64,000 bases of DNA, taken from positions 17,640,345 to 17,704,344 of the forward strand of contig OW203762.1 in assembly GCA_934045905.1 (NCBI GenBank), given 5' to 3'. The notes under the pieces were generated by a model. It saw nothing but the letters and a program-made list of their open reading frames with translations. It was not told where the DNA came from and searched no databases. The stretch is from Leuctra nigra. Its lineage: Eukaryota > Arthropoda > Insecta > Plecoptera > Leuctridae. This document shows positions 12,396 to 21,587 of the stretch, piece after piece. Positions within the stretch are counted from its first letter, which is position 1. Every line of letters starts with the position of its first letter. Both the position numbers and the translations under genes were made by a program.

Positions 12396-15300
12396 TCAGT
12401 AAATGAAATACTTTACAGAAAATTAAATATTTTAATATCAAGAGCATATTAAAAAAGTAAATTTCCAAAATGATTGGAGGTGGAGAAATCAAATAGGTCA
12501 GCAATATCTGATACCATGCCGGCTGGCCACTCATTTTCAAATAAACAACACAAATATTAAAATCGTCTTTTCCACCTTCAGCAGCAATTTTTTTTGTTTC
12601 AAATAACTCTTCGATGCACTTAATCAATTATGCTGATGAATAATTTCACCATTCAACATGTGTTTCAACTAAGATCATCAATATCAGTGACCATATCAAT
12701 AAAACAGACCGAAAAGTCGCAACAATCCTAATTGAAAGTTCAAACAGAAAACCCGATTATGTATGCAATTGTCCAATAACTCGTTCCAGTTTTCTTTGAT
12801 GCATTTGCCGCCGGTGTGTAATGTCAAAATGCAAATGACAAACATAAATATCCCTGCGCTGGCGCTTGACCATCGGCCAGTGATTTGGAACGGGAAGATC
12901 AGATAGTGAATCGCGAGTCGCTCGTCATAAATCTATCCCTGTATTGCAACTCGATCAACTAAATGTGTATTATCTCTGTTTTACATACATACATGAACAC
13001 AACGGATTATGGATGGATCTGTCGGATTATCTGGATCGATCTGGAATTGCCGATTGTGAGGGTAATTACTCGTTCTGTATGATTCACTCAATCGGATTGA
13101 AAACTACTAGGAAAATGCTTGGAATAACGCGTGTGATAAACGAGGATTTGTATTGCATAGATAATCAGGCTGGATAACAGGCTGTGAGACATCAAGGTGT
13201 ACTGAGATTAACTTAAATTTGCAATTTTTTCTAGTGTCGTAGATATGTTAAACATTGATTTTTAACAGAAAGTCGTGTATCCAACATTAGTCTCATGAAT
13301 TGTAAATGATCATATCAGAATATCGAAATGATCAGGCATAATTGTGAGAGCTGAGATTTGACAGGGATTTGACAGCCGTAGTGCCACTGCCATCTACCCC
13401 CATGATCAGAAACCTCACAAATAATAAGGTACACATACAAAATAGCATTAATAGTCTCATAAATTAAGTGTATTGTGTGCTTACTCTATCTGAAACATGC
13501 AAAATCAAAGAATTTCAATTGATTTTAATTTGGCATTCAAATGATTAGGAAAAATATTTAATTTGATGTCCTTCATGAAATGCATGTTTTTGTAAAATTC
13601 CCGCGTTTGAAAAGAAAACGTGCCGGGATGCGTAGTATGAAATTGGAAGGGCACTCCTTCAACTTTCTCACTCCTATTATGACAGGGCTTCCCATTTTAC
13701 AATAGTTACGAATCCTTACAATACGTATATGTTCCTTACATATAATTTTGCTGTGAGCACGGTAATTGCAATTTACATTACGAAAAAAGATGAAATGAAA
13801 AATATATTTATTTAAAATTAATCGTATTCTACTATATTTAATTGTAATATTTTCTTAAAATAATAATTTGAATTAAAATATTGTAGAATAATAATCATGT
13901 TTAATTAATAATGAATTGCAATTATGTAATTATAAATATAATATGATAAATAATTATAAAAAACCCAATCATTTATTATGACAGTAATTGGAATTATATT
14001 TATTATCTTTAATTATAATATTATTTCGTAAGGGACGGAGGATCATAATCTCGGACTTCGCCATTTCTTCCACTCAAAGATTCCAACCAACACAAACAAT
14101 TAACCGAATTTAAAGTAATTCCCTCAATTCCCAATACAAAATGTTATAAATCCTCCCAACCCTCCCAGGAAGTAGATTACAGAAACAGAAGTGCTGCTAG
14201 TCTCACTTGACAGTGTACGTATATAAACCCAACGGCTGGAGGCTTCGTTTCCAGCCCGATCTCATCTGGCAACTCTCTCATCAATATTTATTTAACTCCG
14301 CCCTTCAACCCTACAATGAGACAAATAAAGCAAATTGCTCACCATTTCGTGGTTGCGTCCTCTTTGATGTAGCAACCGTCGTCATCCTGCCGCATGGAAA
14401 ACACCCCAAGAGCCAGAGGGCCGCATGTGCAACTTGATGTCGAGTCGTCGGAATAGTTGCTCTGACTTCTCGACCTATAGCAACTACATAGTTGGCGACC
14501 TAATTGCGTTAGAGCTCGTGGATGGGGAATACAAATATGCTAATACGAAGGGAATTTATTTTGATGATTTAATGAAGAAATAAATGGGGTGTGTAATGTT
14601 TTTAGAGAGAAAGTAGATTGATGTTGACAAATTGTTCTTTACGAGTGGCTAGGGATTCTTGAAGAGTTTCATCAAATGTGTTTTTACAGTATTAATAGTG
14701 AAAAATAAGTAATATGATTTAAAAGTAGATGGTTAATTAAAGATGTTATTCAAACTTTGGCAAATACTCTGTACAAAACAAATATTGAGTTTTCAATGAG
14801 TGGCAATGTTTTAATTGGGTCAACTAATACCAGAGGTCAATAGTTTACTATTTACTCATAAAATTAATTTGGCTATAAGTACGATTTTTTCAACTAATTG
14901 TCTTTGGCAAACAAAATATTTTTCATAAACTAATCTGTATTTTAATCCCGAATAAAGATGAGTAAATTTTCATTTTCCCGAACATATTGAAAACAGAATA
15001 ATCACCGGTATTTGAAAAGAAGCCCATATCTTTTTGGCAAATCAATAGTATTTTTTATATCTTTTTAAATACACTGTATAAATTTTCATGAGTATCAAAT
15101 GTGTTAAAAGAAGTTGCGCTGTTCTAAACTTAGCCTGAATTCCTTTTAACATAAACTTTATAACATACTTAAATCTAGTTTTACATAAGTTGATATGTGA
15201 ATAATTCCGATGGTTAAGACTGGGATATATGTATATATGCTCTTATTTGTAATGCATATATATTTTTAAATATATATTTAATATATTTCTTCTACTTGGA

Positions 15301-15519
15301 TTTATTTTTGCTATAACATCAACTGCATTCATTAGTTTGTTTGTGAGGTCGTGCAGTATTAAGCGGCCATTTTGTTGGCATCCATTAAAATAGCTGCAAT
15401 GCCTTTTTCGAAATCACAAGCTGCGGACAAATCTCTGACTGGCTGAAGGTCAAACCACAAGCAGGTTAATGAAATTGAAATAAGGCAGTGTATAAAGTGT
15501 GAAATGTGAATGTGAATGT
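12396..15519. other. No gene recognised; AT-only stretch and scattered regulatory-like motifs
   Basis: ATGCAAAT, the octamer bound by POU factors, lies near 12829 in a less AT-rich block (12770-12930). 13780-14035 is nearly pure A/T. TATATAAA near 14220 precedes a GC-richer block (14230-14480), a possible but unproven core promoter. Nothing here can be called a coding exon. Confidence 0.25.
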
Positions 15520-15550
15520 GTTGTCAAACCTAGATTAAAGGTTTGACAAC
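15520..15550. other. Perfect 12-bp hairpin downstream of the Ly6 gene
   Basis: GTTGTCAAACCT pairs exactly with AGGTTTGACAAC across a 7-nt loop. It lies about 60 bases beyond the putative polyadenylation signal on the minus strand; no function is assigned. Confidence 0.5.
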
Positions 15551-15607
15551 CCCATTCTGATTCAACACTTATAAATTAAACAACTATTATCAAATTGTTG
15601 AACTGAG

Positions 15608-15613
15608 TTTATT
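15608..15613 (-). promoter_or_regulatory. Putative polyadenylation signal of the Ly6 gene
   Basis: AATAAA on the minus strand, about 140 nt after the stop codon of the Ly6 coding sequence. Confidence 0.5.
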
Positions 15614-15754
15614 GAATGAGCATTTCACGATAAGACTTCAAGAACAGATCAGTAGAATAGACAGACAAATGAGCTCTTCAAGATGAGACAGACGAATGAG
15701 AATGTCACATGACGTGGTGACGCTGGACTCTTGCTGCGAAGTAATGTGGTCCAT

Positions 15755-16264
15755 TTAGTTGAGCAGCTTGTACAGCGTCATGCTCAGGATGAACGAAGCC
15801 AGAAGTTGGATCTTGCTCGGGTCATCTCGATCACTCGAGCTCATCAGATAACTGAGACGATATCGACCTCCAGACCTCACACGATACGTCCCATCCCAGT
15901 TGGCTTCAAGACGAAACTCGTCGCCGTTACATAGGTCGGTGTCACAATAACACGTGAGGGCCCCAAAGGCTCCCATATCACAGCCCATTGTCACGCTTTT
16001 GTTACTGCCTATGTAACAGAATCTTCCTGTATGATGCAAACCGCCTATCATCATTTGTCCACTTACGCAATGCGTCTGACACTGGATGACACTAGAGTTG
16101 GAGTTGTCCATGCAACCTTCATCTTGCGAAGTACAATTATAACATTCCAACGAGTTTATTGTAATGTTTGAATACGCGGCGACAGCGAGGTGATTTTGTG
16201 CAGTTTGCGTGCAGGAGTAGATGAGAAAAATGGCGATCAGTATATCCTCTAAATACGAGTACAA
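15755..16264 (-). CDS. Ly6/uPAR-type three-finger protein, secreted and probably GPI-anchored (5' exon missing)
   Basis: The 169-codon open frame encodes a hydrophobic leader (about residues 7-30) and then one Ly6/three-finger domain, residues 39-113. It opens with LECYNC and closes with CYCDTDLCN, the family signature. Ten cysteines (41, 44, 51, 62, 66, 83, 95, 105, 107, 112) fit the usual five disulfides. NIT, NCT, NSS and NKS are possible N-glycosylation sites. The C-terminus has a Ser/Asp-rich spacer (142-150) and a hydrophobic tail (152-169), as in GPI-anchored insect Ly6 proteins, which act at the cell surface in septate junctions or in modulating channels and receptors. No in-frame ATG precedes the leader before a stop, so the start codon is probably on an upstream exon; an acceptor AG near 16249 is possible. 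The specific paralogue is not identifiable. A tandem array of related exon starts lies just upstream. Confidence 0.8.
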   Translation of the reverse strand: MYSYLEDILIAIFLIYSCTQTAQNHLAVAAYSNITINSLECYNCTSQDEGCMDNSNSSVIQCQTHCVSGQMMIGGLHHTGRFCYIGSNKSVTMGCDMGAFGALTCYCDTDLCNGDEFRLEANWDGTYRVRSGGRYRLSYLMSSSDRDDPSKIQLLASFILSMTLYKLLN

Positions 16265-16297
16265 CAGATTTAGAACTTGTCACTCTACAACTCTCTC

Positions 16298-16835
16298 GTT
16301 GCAATGATAACATTTGGTAGCTGCATACAGAAGTAGAGGAGAACCAGCAGACCTGTCAACACAACAGACTCAGTACAACTCATAACACAGCTAGATAGGT
16401 GGCTTCTTCTCGTCACAATCATAACACTTGATAGCTGCGTGCAGTAGTAGAGGAGAACCAGCAGACCTGTCAACACAACAGACTCAGTACAACTCCTAAC
16501 ACTGCTAGGAAGATACGTGGCTTCTTCTCGTTGCAATCATAACACTTGATAGCAGCGTGCAGTAGTAGAGGAGAACCAGCAGACCTGTCAACACAACAGA
16601 CTCAGTACAACTCATAACACTACTAGATAGGTGGCTTCTTCTCGTTGCAATCATAACACTTGATAGCTGCGTACAGTAGTAGAGGAGAACCAGCAGACCT
16701 GTCAATACAACAGACTCAGTTCAACTCCTAACACTGCTAGGAAGATACGTGGCGTCTTCTCGTTGCAATCATAACACTTGATAGCTGCGTGCAGAAGTAG
16801 AGGAGAACCAGCAGACCTGTCAACACACTAGAATC
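16298..16835 (-). repeat. Tandem array of about five 114-117 bp units derived from a Ly6 exon start
   Basis: On the minus strand each unit contains GTTGACAG, then CTGCTGGTTCTCC, then codons for AAIKCYDCNEKK, and later TGAGTTGTACTGAGTC. KCYDCN is the opening of a three-finger domain, and the TTGACAG before it looks like a splice acceptor. The frame stops soon after in every unit, and the nearest unit to the gene reads KCYHCNE then a stop, so no unit is a full exon. The frames that appear open through the array are a by-product of the repetition. The array most likely arose by unequal exchange at a Ly6 exon of the same cluster. Confidence 0.7.
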
Positions 16836-17734
16836 TGCTAGAAAGGTACATCTCGATTTAGTCATAACATGGTGACATCTAGAAAGGCAATAGAATTGTG
16901 CTGTTTTAAACATGCTAGCCCAGTACGGCGATTACATTTTGATCCTATTCCATACTTGGATCTACCTTTTGACTCTTTTGCATTCATAACTGACAGCTTA
17001 TGAAGGACCCCTAATAAGCTATATTTGGTCTTGGCTGAGTTAACATTTTAAATATTAAAAGATATAATATTATATTCACTTACTTTAACGTTGGGTGTCA
17101 TTATACTGTATCGGAAGATTTGGTGTAAGAAAGGGGCATTTTTATGGAGATCGCTTCCATTAGGTTCCTTGGAAACTAAGTAATTTGAAAACATGTTTGA
17201 TTGTTATCTGTCAAACAATATTAATGATTATGAATTATCTCTGCTACAATTAACACAAATACTTAATATTTAAGCACATATTAACATTCAAATAAAAATA
17301 GGAATACTTTATTGCTGGTAAGCAAATTGTCTGGTACACGTTCTGAATAACGAATTGATTAGCACTGGAAGTAAAATGCTGTAAATAGACTTGCGATCTA
17401 TAGAATCTGCACGAATATGATACAAATTCCAAATATTTGAAATATTTACAGGTTCATAAAATAGTATATCAATAGAACATTTTACTATTGTTTAAAAACA
17501 AATGAATGTTTTACAAGTGTTGGTGGAACTATCTTCAAGTATTAACTTCATAGAGCACACAGAAAGCTACCGCTTTTCATAAAATCACGGCAATATTGTT
17601 TAAACCCCTTTCAGATGATTCCGTATTGATATTGTGGATGTACCAAATTTTAGCTTGATAATTTCACAGCGCGAACAACAGAATAAAAGAAACATGGATT
17701 AAAGCGAAGGAAAACTTAAAATGAGAACATTCAC
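16836..17734. other. No gene recognised
   Basis: AT-rich sequence upstream of the Ly6 array. The missing first Ly6 exon could be here or further upstream, but no leader-encoding ATG exon followed by a good donor stood out on the minus strand. Confidence 0.3.
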
Positions 17735-17737
17735 TTA

Positions 17738-17893
17738 GGCCCGAAATAACCAAAGTTAAATTGTGCCGGATTAACTAACTTTTGGATTAAATTCAACTGT
17801 TTCAATCTTTTTGAGGTATCCGATTGGCTGTGCCGCCAATTTAGTCCAAAATTTAGTTAAGCCGGCTCAGATGAACTTTGGTTATTTCGGGCC
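17738..17893. mobile_element. PIF/Harbinger-like MITE, 156 bp, TTA target duplication
   Basis: The inverted ends are GGCCCGAAATAACCAAAGTT and its near-perfect complement (AACTTTGGTTATTTCGGGCC). TTA flanks both ends at 17735-17737 and 17894-17896. GG-starting TIRs with a TWA target are typical of PIF/Harbinger elements. Diverged relatives lie near 41095-41225 and 49335-49490. Confidence 0.8.
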
Positions 17894-18119
17894 TTAAAAA
17901 TGTAAACACCTTCTTCATTCCTTCACATCTTGATTGCTCCGTTCGACGTTAACATTTGTTCAATAAGTCAAATTCATATCTTGTGGCAATAATAGAACAC
18001 GTGACCTGTACGACGTGCTGTGATTGGTTATCAACTGTTTTCTCATTTCAGTACCAAACATTCTTTAATCTTGATCGAATATGAACACATATTCCATACA
18101 TTTAAAACAGTGCCTTGGT

Positions 18120-18142
18120 CCCCCCCCCCCCCCCCCCCCCCC
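18120..18142. repeat. Poly(C) tract
   Basis: A run of 23 C, followed directly by tRNA-like sequence. Confidence 0.9.
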
Positions 18143-18169
18143 ACCGCACTCCCTCCAAGGAGTTTACAC

Positions 18170-18290
18170 GGCTGATTTAATCCATTAGCAAGACTCGAAC
18201 CCACGTTCTTCTAATAACAGTGCGTCTAAGTAGGTGAGATACGAGCGAGGTTCGAACTCGGCCTCCCGACGGCCACCGCTTCTCGACGTC
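18170..18290 (-). mobile_element. tRNA-like SINE remnant (two B-box-like motifs)
   Basis: The minus strand has GAGTTCGAACCTC, then TATCTCACCTACTTAGACGC resembling a tRNA A-box region, then GTGGGTTCGAGTC as a B box at suitable spacing. No acceptor stem or closed cloverleaf can be drawn, so this is a decayed tRNA-derived repeat and not a tRNA gene. Confidence 0.35.
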
Positions 18291-18819
18291 GTGGCGTCGT
18301 AATGTAATTGAACAATGGTGGAGATACACTCAGAGTTGATCGGCGTCGGTTGTTTCGTGGGAGAGTTGGTTGGCAGAGAGTTGGTACTTGAAAAGTAAGT
18401 ATTGCTGGACGAATATAGAGCTAACTCATTGCGTGGGTTCTGGAGACAAGTTTTGAATTGTGTCAGTATGAAAAAGAGGAAGAAGGTTTGAGCGAAGAAT
18501 TATAAATATTCTCATAAATGAGAATAAGTAGTGAATGTGACTGAAGGACTTAAATGTTGATATCGTGTAACACGGAATTACTTAAAGAACTCATAAAAAT
18601 TTACGAATTTAAATTTTTTACTCTATTTGTACTGTTTTTCCTCCGACTTTTCGCAAATAATTTCACGAATCGACAGAAAATACATATTGTTTGATTTTAC
18701 AATTGGTGGCAGATGTGGGATATGTAATTTGATCACAATTTTTATTTACAAACTATCATCGTATGATCAAAATAATATATTTATGTCGTCTGCACATTCA
18801 TTTGACGTACACTTGGCCA
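18291..18819. other. No gene recognised
   Basis: Mixed-composition sequence, CpG-richer to 18400 and AT-rich after that; no coding or repeat signal. Confidence 0.3.
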
Positions 18820-18990
18820 AACAAAAATTGAACGTTCAATAAATCTGATTGGCTGATAAATGTAAGATCACACCATCAGAAGTCAGTCTAAGCGATCTCA
18901 TTGTCTCACTCTAGTAGGTGACCACATTTCAATGATAATAACGAGCTTTGATTGGTGGGACATGACCAGCAGTCATTCTTTTAATTTAAA
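18820..18990 (-). repeat. Dispersed repeat, copy 2 (pair with 7705-7860)
   Basis: Its reverse complement follows 7705-7860 through AATGACTGCTGGTCATGT, a CACCTACTAGAGTGAG block and ATCAGATTTATTGAACG, with small indels. Confidence 0.65.
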
Positions 18991-19321
18991 TAATCTCTTA
19001 TTGTGGCCCCTAACCGGCATTAAAATATTTCATTATTGAAATGTTGCCCAGGAAATTTCTCAGTCAAATGATATCACAAACTTTATATTCCAACTAGTTA
19101 TATGTTATTTTGCTAAATTGCCTAGACTAACATAATATTTCAGATAAAGAAATTTAAAAGATTTTTCATCATTACCCAAATAATATCATGTACACACTAA
19201 ATTAACGTGAATCTGGTTCCATTTACCATAAAAATCATAAATATTAATAACTGGTTGTCTAACGTTACTTACATTCACGGCAAGTTAGTTTTATAGAGCC
19301 TCTTACGATTGTCTTAGAATG

Positions 19322-20649
19322 TAACCCCATAAAAAACACTCCGTGTAAAAATACCAGCCAAGTCTCTTCAATTAAAAAAAAAAATAAGAAATCTAAAAAT
19401 TCAGCACTGAAAAGTAGTGATATCAAAAAATTGGCCAAGTCAAAACTTTTCAAAAAATACTTGGCGCATCGTGCATATAAAAAGTATAGAAGTAGGCAGG
19501 ACATGAAATGTACTCATTTACACATGTCCTAAAAAAAACGATGCGACAAGTATTTTTTGAAAAGTTTTGACTTGGCCAATTTTTTGATATCACTACTTTT
19601 CAGTGCTGAATTTTTAGATTTCTTCTATTTTTTTTTAATTGAAGAGACTTGGCTGGTATTTTTACACGGAGTGTTTTTTATGGGGATATCACTCCTTTTT
19701 TCAGTTTATTATTACAACTTGTAACATATTGTGACACCAAAGATTATAATTCTTTTAAAAAATAAGATTTTGTGATTTGGTTGCTAAGAAAAGTTGTGCT
19801 TGTTACTGTGTTAATGCTATAAATAATATGTTACAAAGTATAGCAAAAGTTTCGTTCCAATCGGTCCAGCCGTTCTCGAGTTACGGCATCACTTCCGGTT
19901 TTCAAAATGGCAGTTGACATCACTGCCACCTAAAATTTGTATCTATAAATGTTATGTAACATTATAAGCCTTCTGAATATGTAGTTATTGATATAAGAGA
20001 TGATTTTAGTCAGATTTGTCATTTTTATGACGTCATTTCCGGTTTAGGTTATAGAACATTTCTTCTTTCACTATTGGTATTCCTTATAGATGACCTTCTA
20101 AATCGAATGGCGCTAATTTCGTTCTAATCGGTCCAGCCGTTTTTGATATATGACGTCACTTCCGGTTTAAAAATGGCGGCACAAAAAATTTATAAGAACA
20201 AAGGTATCATCAGACGCCAAAAGTGCACATGTGGTAAAATTTTCATATCGATCGGTTCAGCCGTTTAGGCTGTGGCGGTGATAGCAACGTTTCCTGATAT
20301 CTGAATCTGAATCTGAATCTGAATCTGAATCATCATCATCATCATCATCAGATAGCTTTTAAAAGGGGTGTAATTTCACTGTTTTCACGGCCCTCTAGCA
20401 CCCAAACGGCATAACGTATTGTTCCCAAATTTGGTATATGTTGTCAGGTGGGCCATAGCTCGAAATTAAGTTATTTCGCAACAATGTGAGATTTCCCAAT
20501 TTTGAGATCCAGTAGGCCGAAAATGCTATGTTGTTGCTTACAGTAAAAGTGTTTGGTCTGCTCCTCAGTTTATTAGGCATTTACGGTATGTTGAGTGAGT
20601 GTGAGTGTATAGTACGACTTGGCTGGGTGGAGCGACCGCTCCACTAGAT
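19322..20649 (+). mobile_element. Family-2 Helitron/HINE-like element, copy 1 (1.3 kb)
   Basis: The same sequence, diverged, recurs at 39588-40900, which defines both ends. The 5' part is a palindrome (19325-19685). The middle holds a CTGAAT/CAT microsatellite (about 20297-20350). The 3' end has GACTTGGCTGG, the inverse of CCAGCCAAGTC near the 5' end (19354-19364), then a hairpin GGAGCGACCGCTCC (20629-20642) and ACTAGAT. Asymmetric terminal inverted repeats, a 3' hairpin, a terminal CTAG and an internal microsatellite are traits of Helentron-associated (HINE) elements. It has no transposase and is non-autonomous. There is no obvious target duplication, as expected for rolling-circle elements. 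Confidence 0.65.
19325..19685. repeat. Palindrome with arms of about 145 bp
   Basis: CCCCATAAAAAACACTCC at the left matches its reverse complement at the right end. The arms stay nearly identical up to a loop of about 65 bases around 19474-19539. Within this copy the arms match each other better than they match the arms of 39590-39963. Confidence 0.9.
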
Positions 20650-21416
20650 CTACAGATTCCATGATGTACGAGTGTAGAAAGAGAGGAGAGACTGGGTCAA
20701 ATATTAAAATCGAGTACAACGATCGAATGTAGTCGTGTCAAGTATGTCGATTTATATTATACTTTTATTACATTTTATTTGAACTAAGTTATAAGTATAA
20801 GTTAGTTATGTTTCCATAATTTGAGAATCAGTTTTAAAGTGTCAAAACTTCTAAGACAAGAGCTTTTCGAACTTGTTCGTTATATAACGAGAGTAATCTT
20901 TTACTTGTCAAAACCACATCCTCATAATGTAAAGTTTAACGAAATGAAGCAGTTGGATAGAAAGATTATGTCTAGTTCGCGTAACAACTAGCTCAAAATT
21001 AAATAGATGTATCAACCATTTACCTTGAATGTATCATACAGCTATTTAATATTGACACCATTTAATCGCATATCCATGTTCTATGACGAACTTGTTAAAA
21101 ACGTGTTAAATTCATAACGACTTGACAAAGAGTTTTGCCGCTTGGATGGCCCCAGTTAAGTGTTAATTAGAAGGTTTTACAGTTTCTGTTTAATCGCGTT
21201 TCATATAATATTATTAGGCCGACTCCTGTTTCACTGGCAGACATAAAGAGACTGTAAAACCCCATGGGCTCGGTGGCCTGCTTCATTCTGATTGGTCAAC
21301 CAAAGTCATGTGACGTCAGAACTGCGATAATGCACTGCAAATTGAGTCGATAATAGGTTTTGCATGTCGTTAATGTAACTAACTACCTGGTTGCAGGTAA
21401 TAAAAGCTATAGAATT
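20650..21416. other. No gene recognised; promoter-like motifs near 21270-21320
   Basis: CTGATTGGTC and CATGTGACGTCAG (CCAAT-type and CRE/E-box-like motifs) sit close together near 21278-21319. No exon can be supported. Confidence 0.25.
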
Positions 21417-21587
21417 ATATTGAATAATGTGTGGTTACGATGCAGGTTAGATTTATTATTATCTTTATTAAAACAGATTTGCATACAGTGTACACGGTGT
21501 CTGAGTAAGCTATTTCTAAGAAGTTACGAATTATTGTTTCTTTAAGGTCTAAGATTAAAGTAATGTTACAATTACAATCTACAGGAC

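Noticed and set aside
16285..16705. Two 66-83 codon frames reading LLVLLYYCTQL repeatedly
   Set aside because: They are an out-of-phase reading of the tandem Ly6 exon-start array; the biologically meaningful frame is the one with KCYDCN, which stops in each unit.
18190..18260. Possible tRNA gene on the minus strand
   Set aside because: A- and B-box-like motifs are present but no acceptor or anticodon stem closes; treated as a SINE remnant.
19265..19504. 79-codon minus-strand frame, with a close relative at 39538-39771
   Set aside because: Both lie in the palindromic arm of the family-2 element; similarity reflects the repeat, not a gene.
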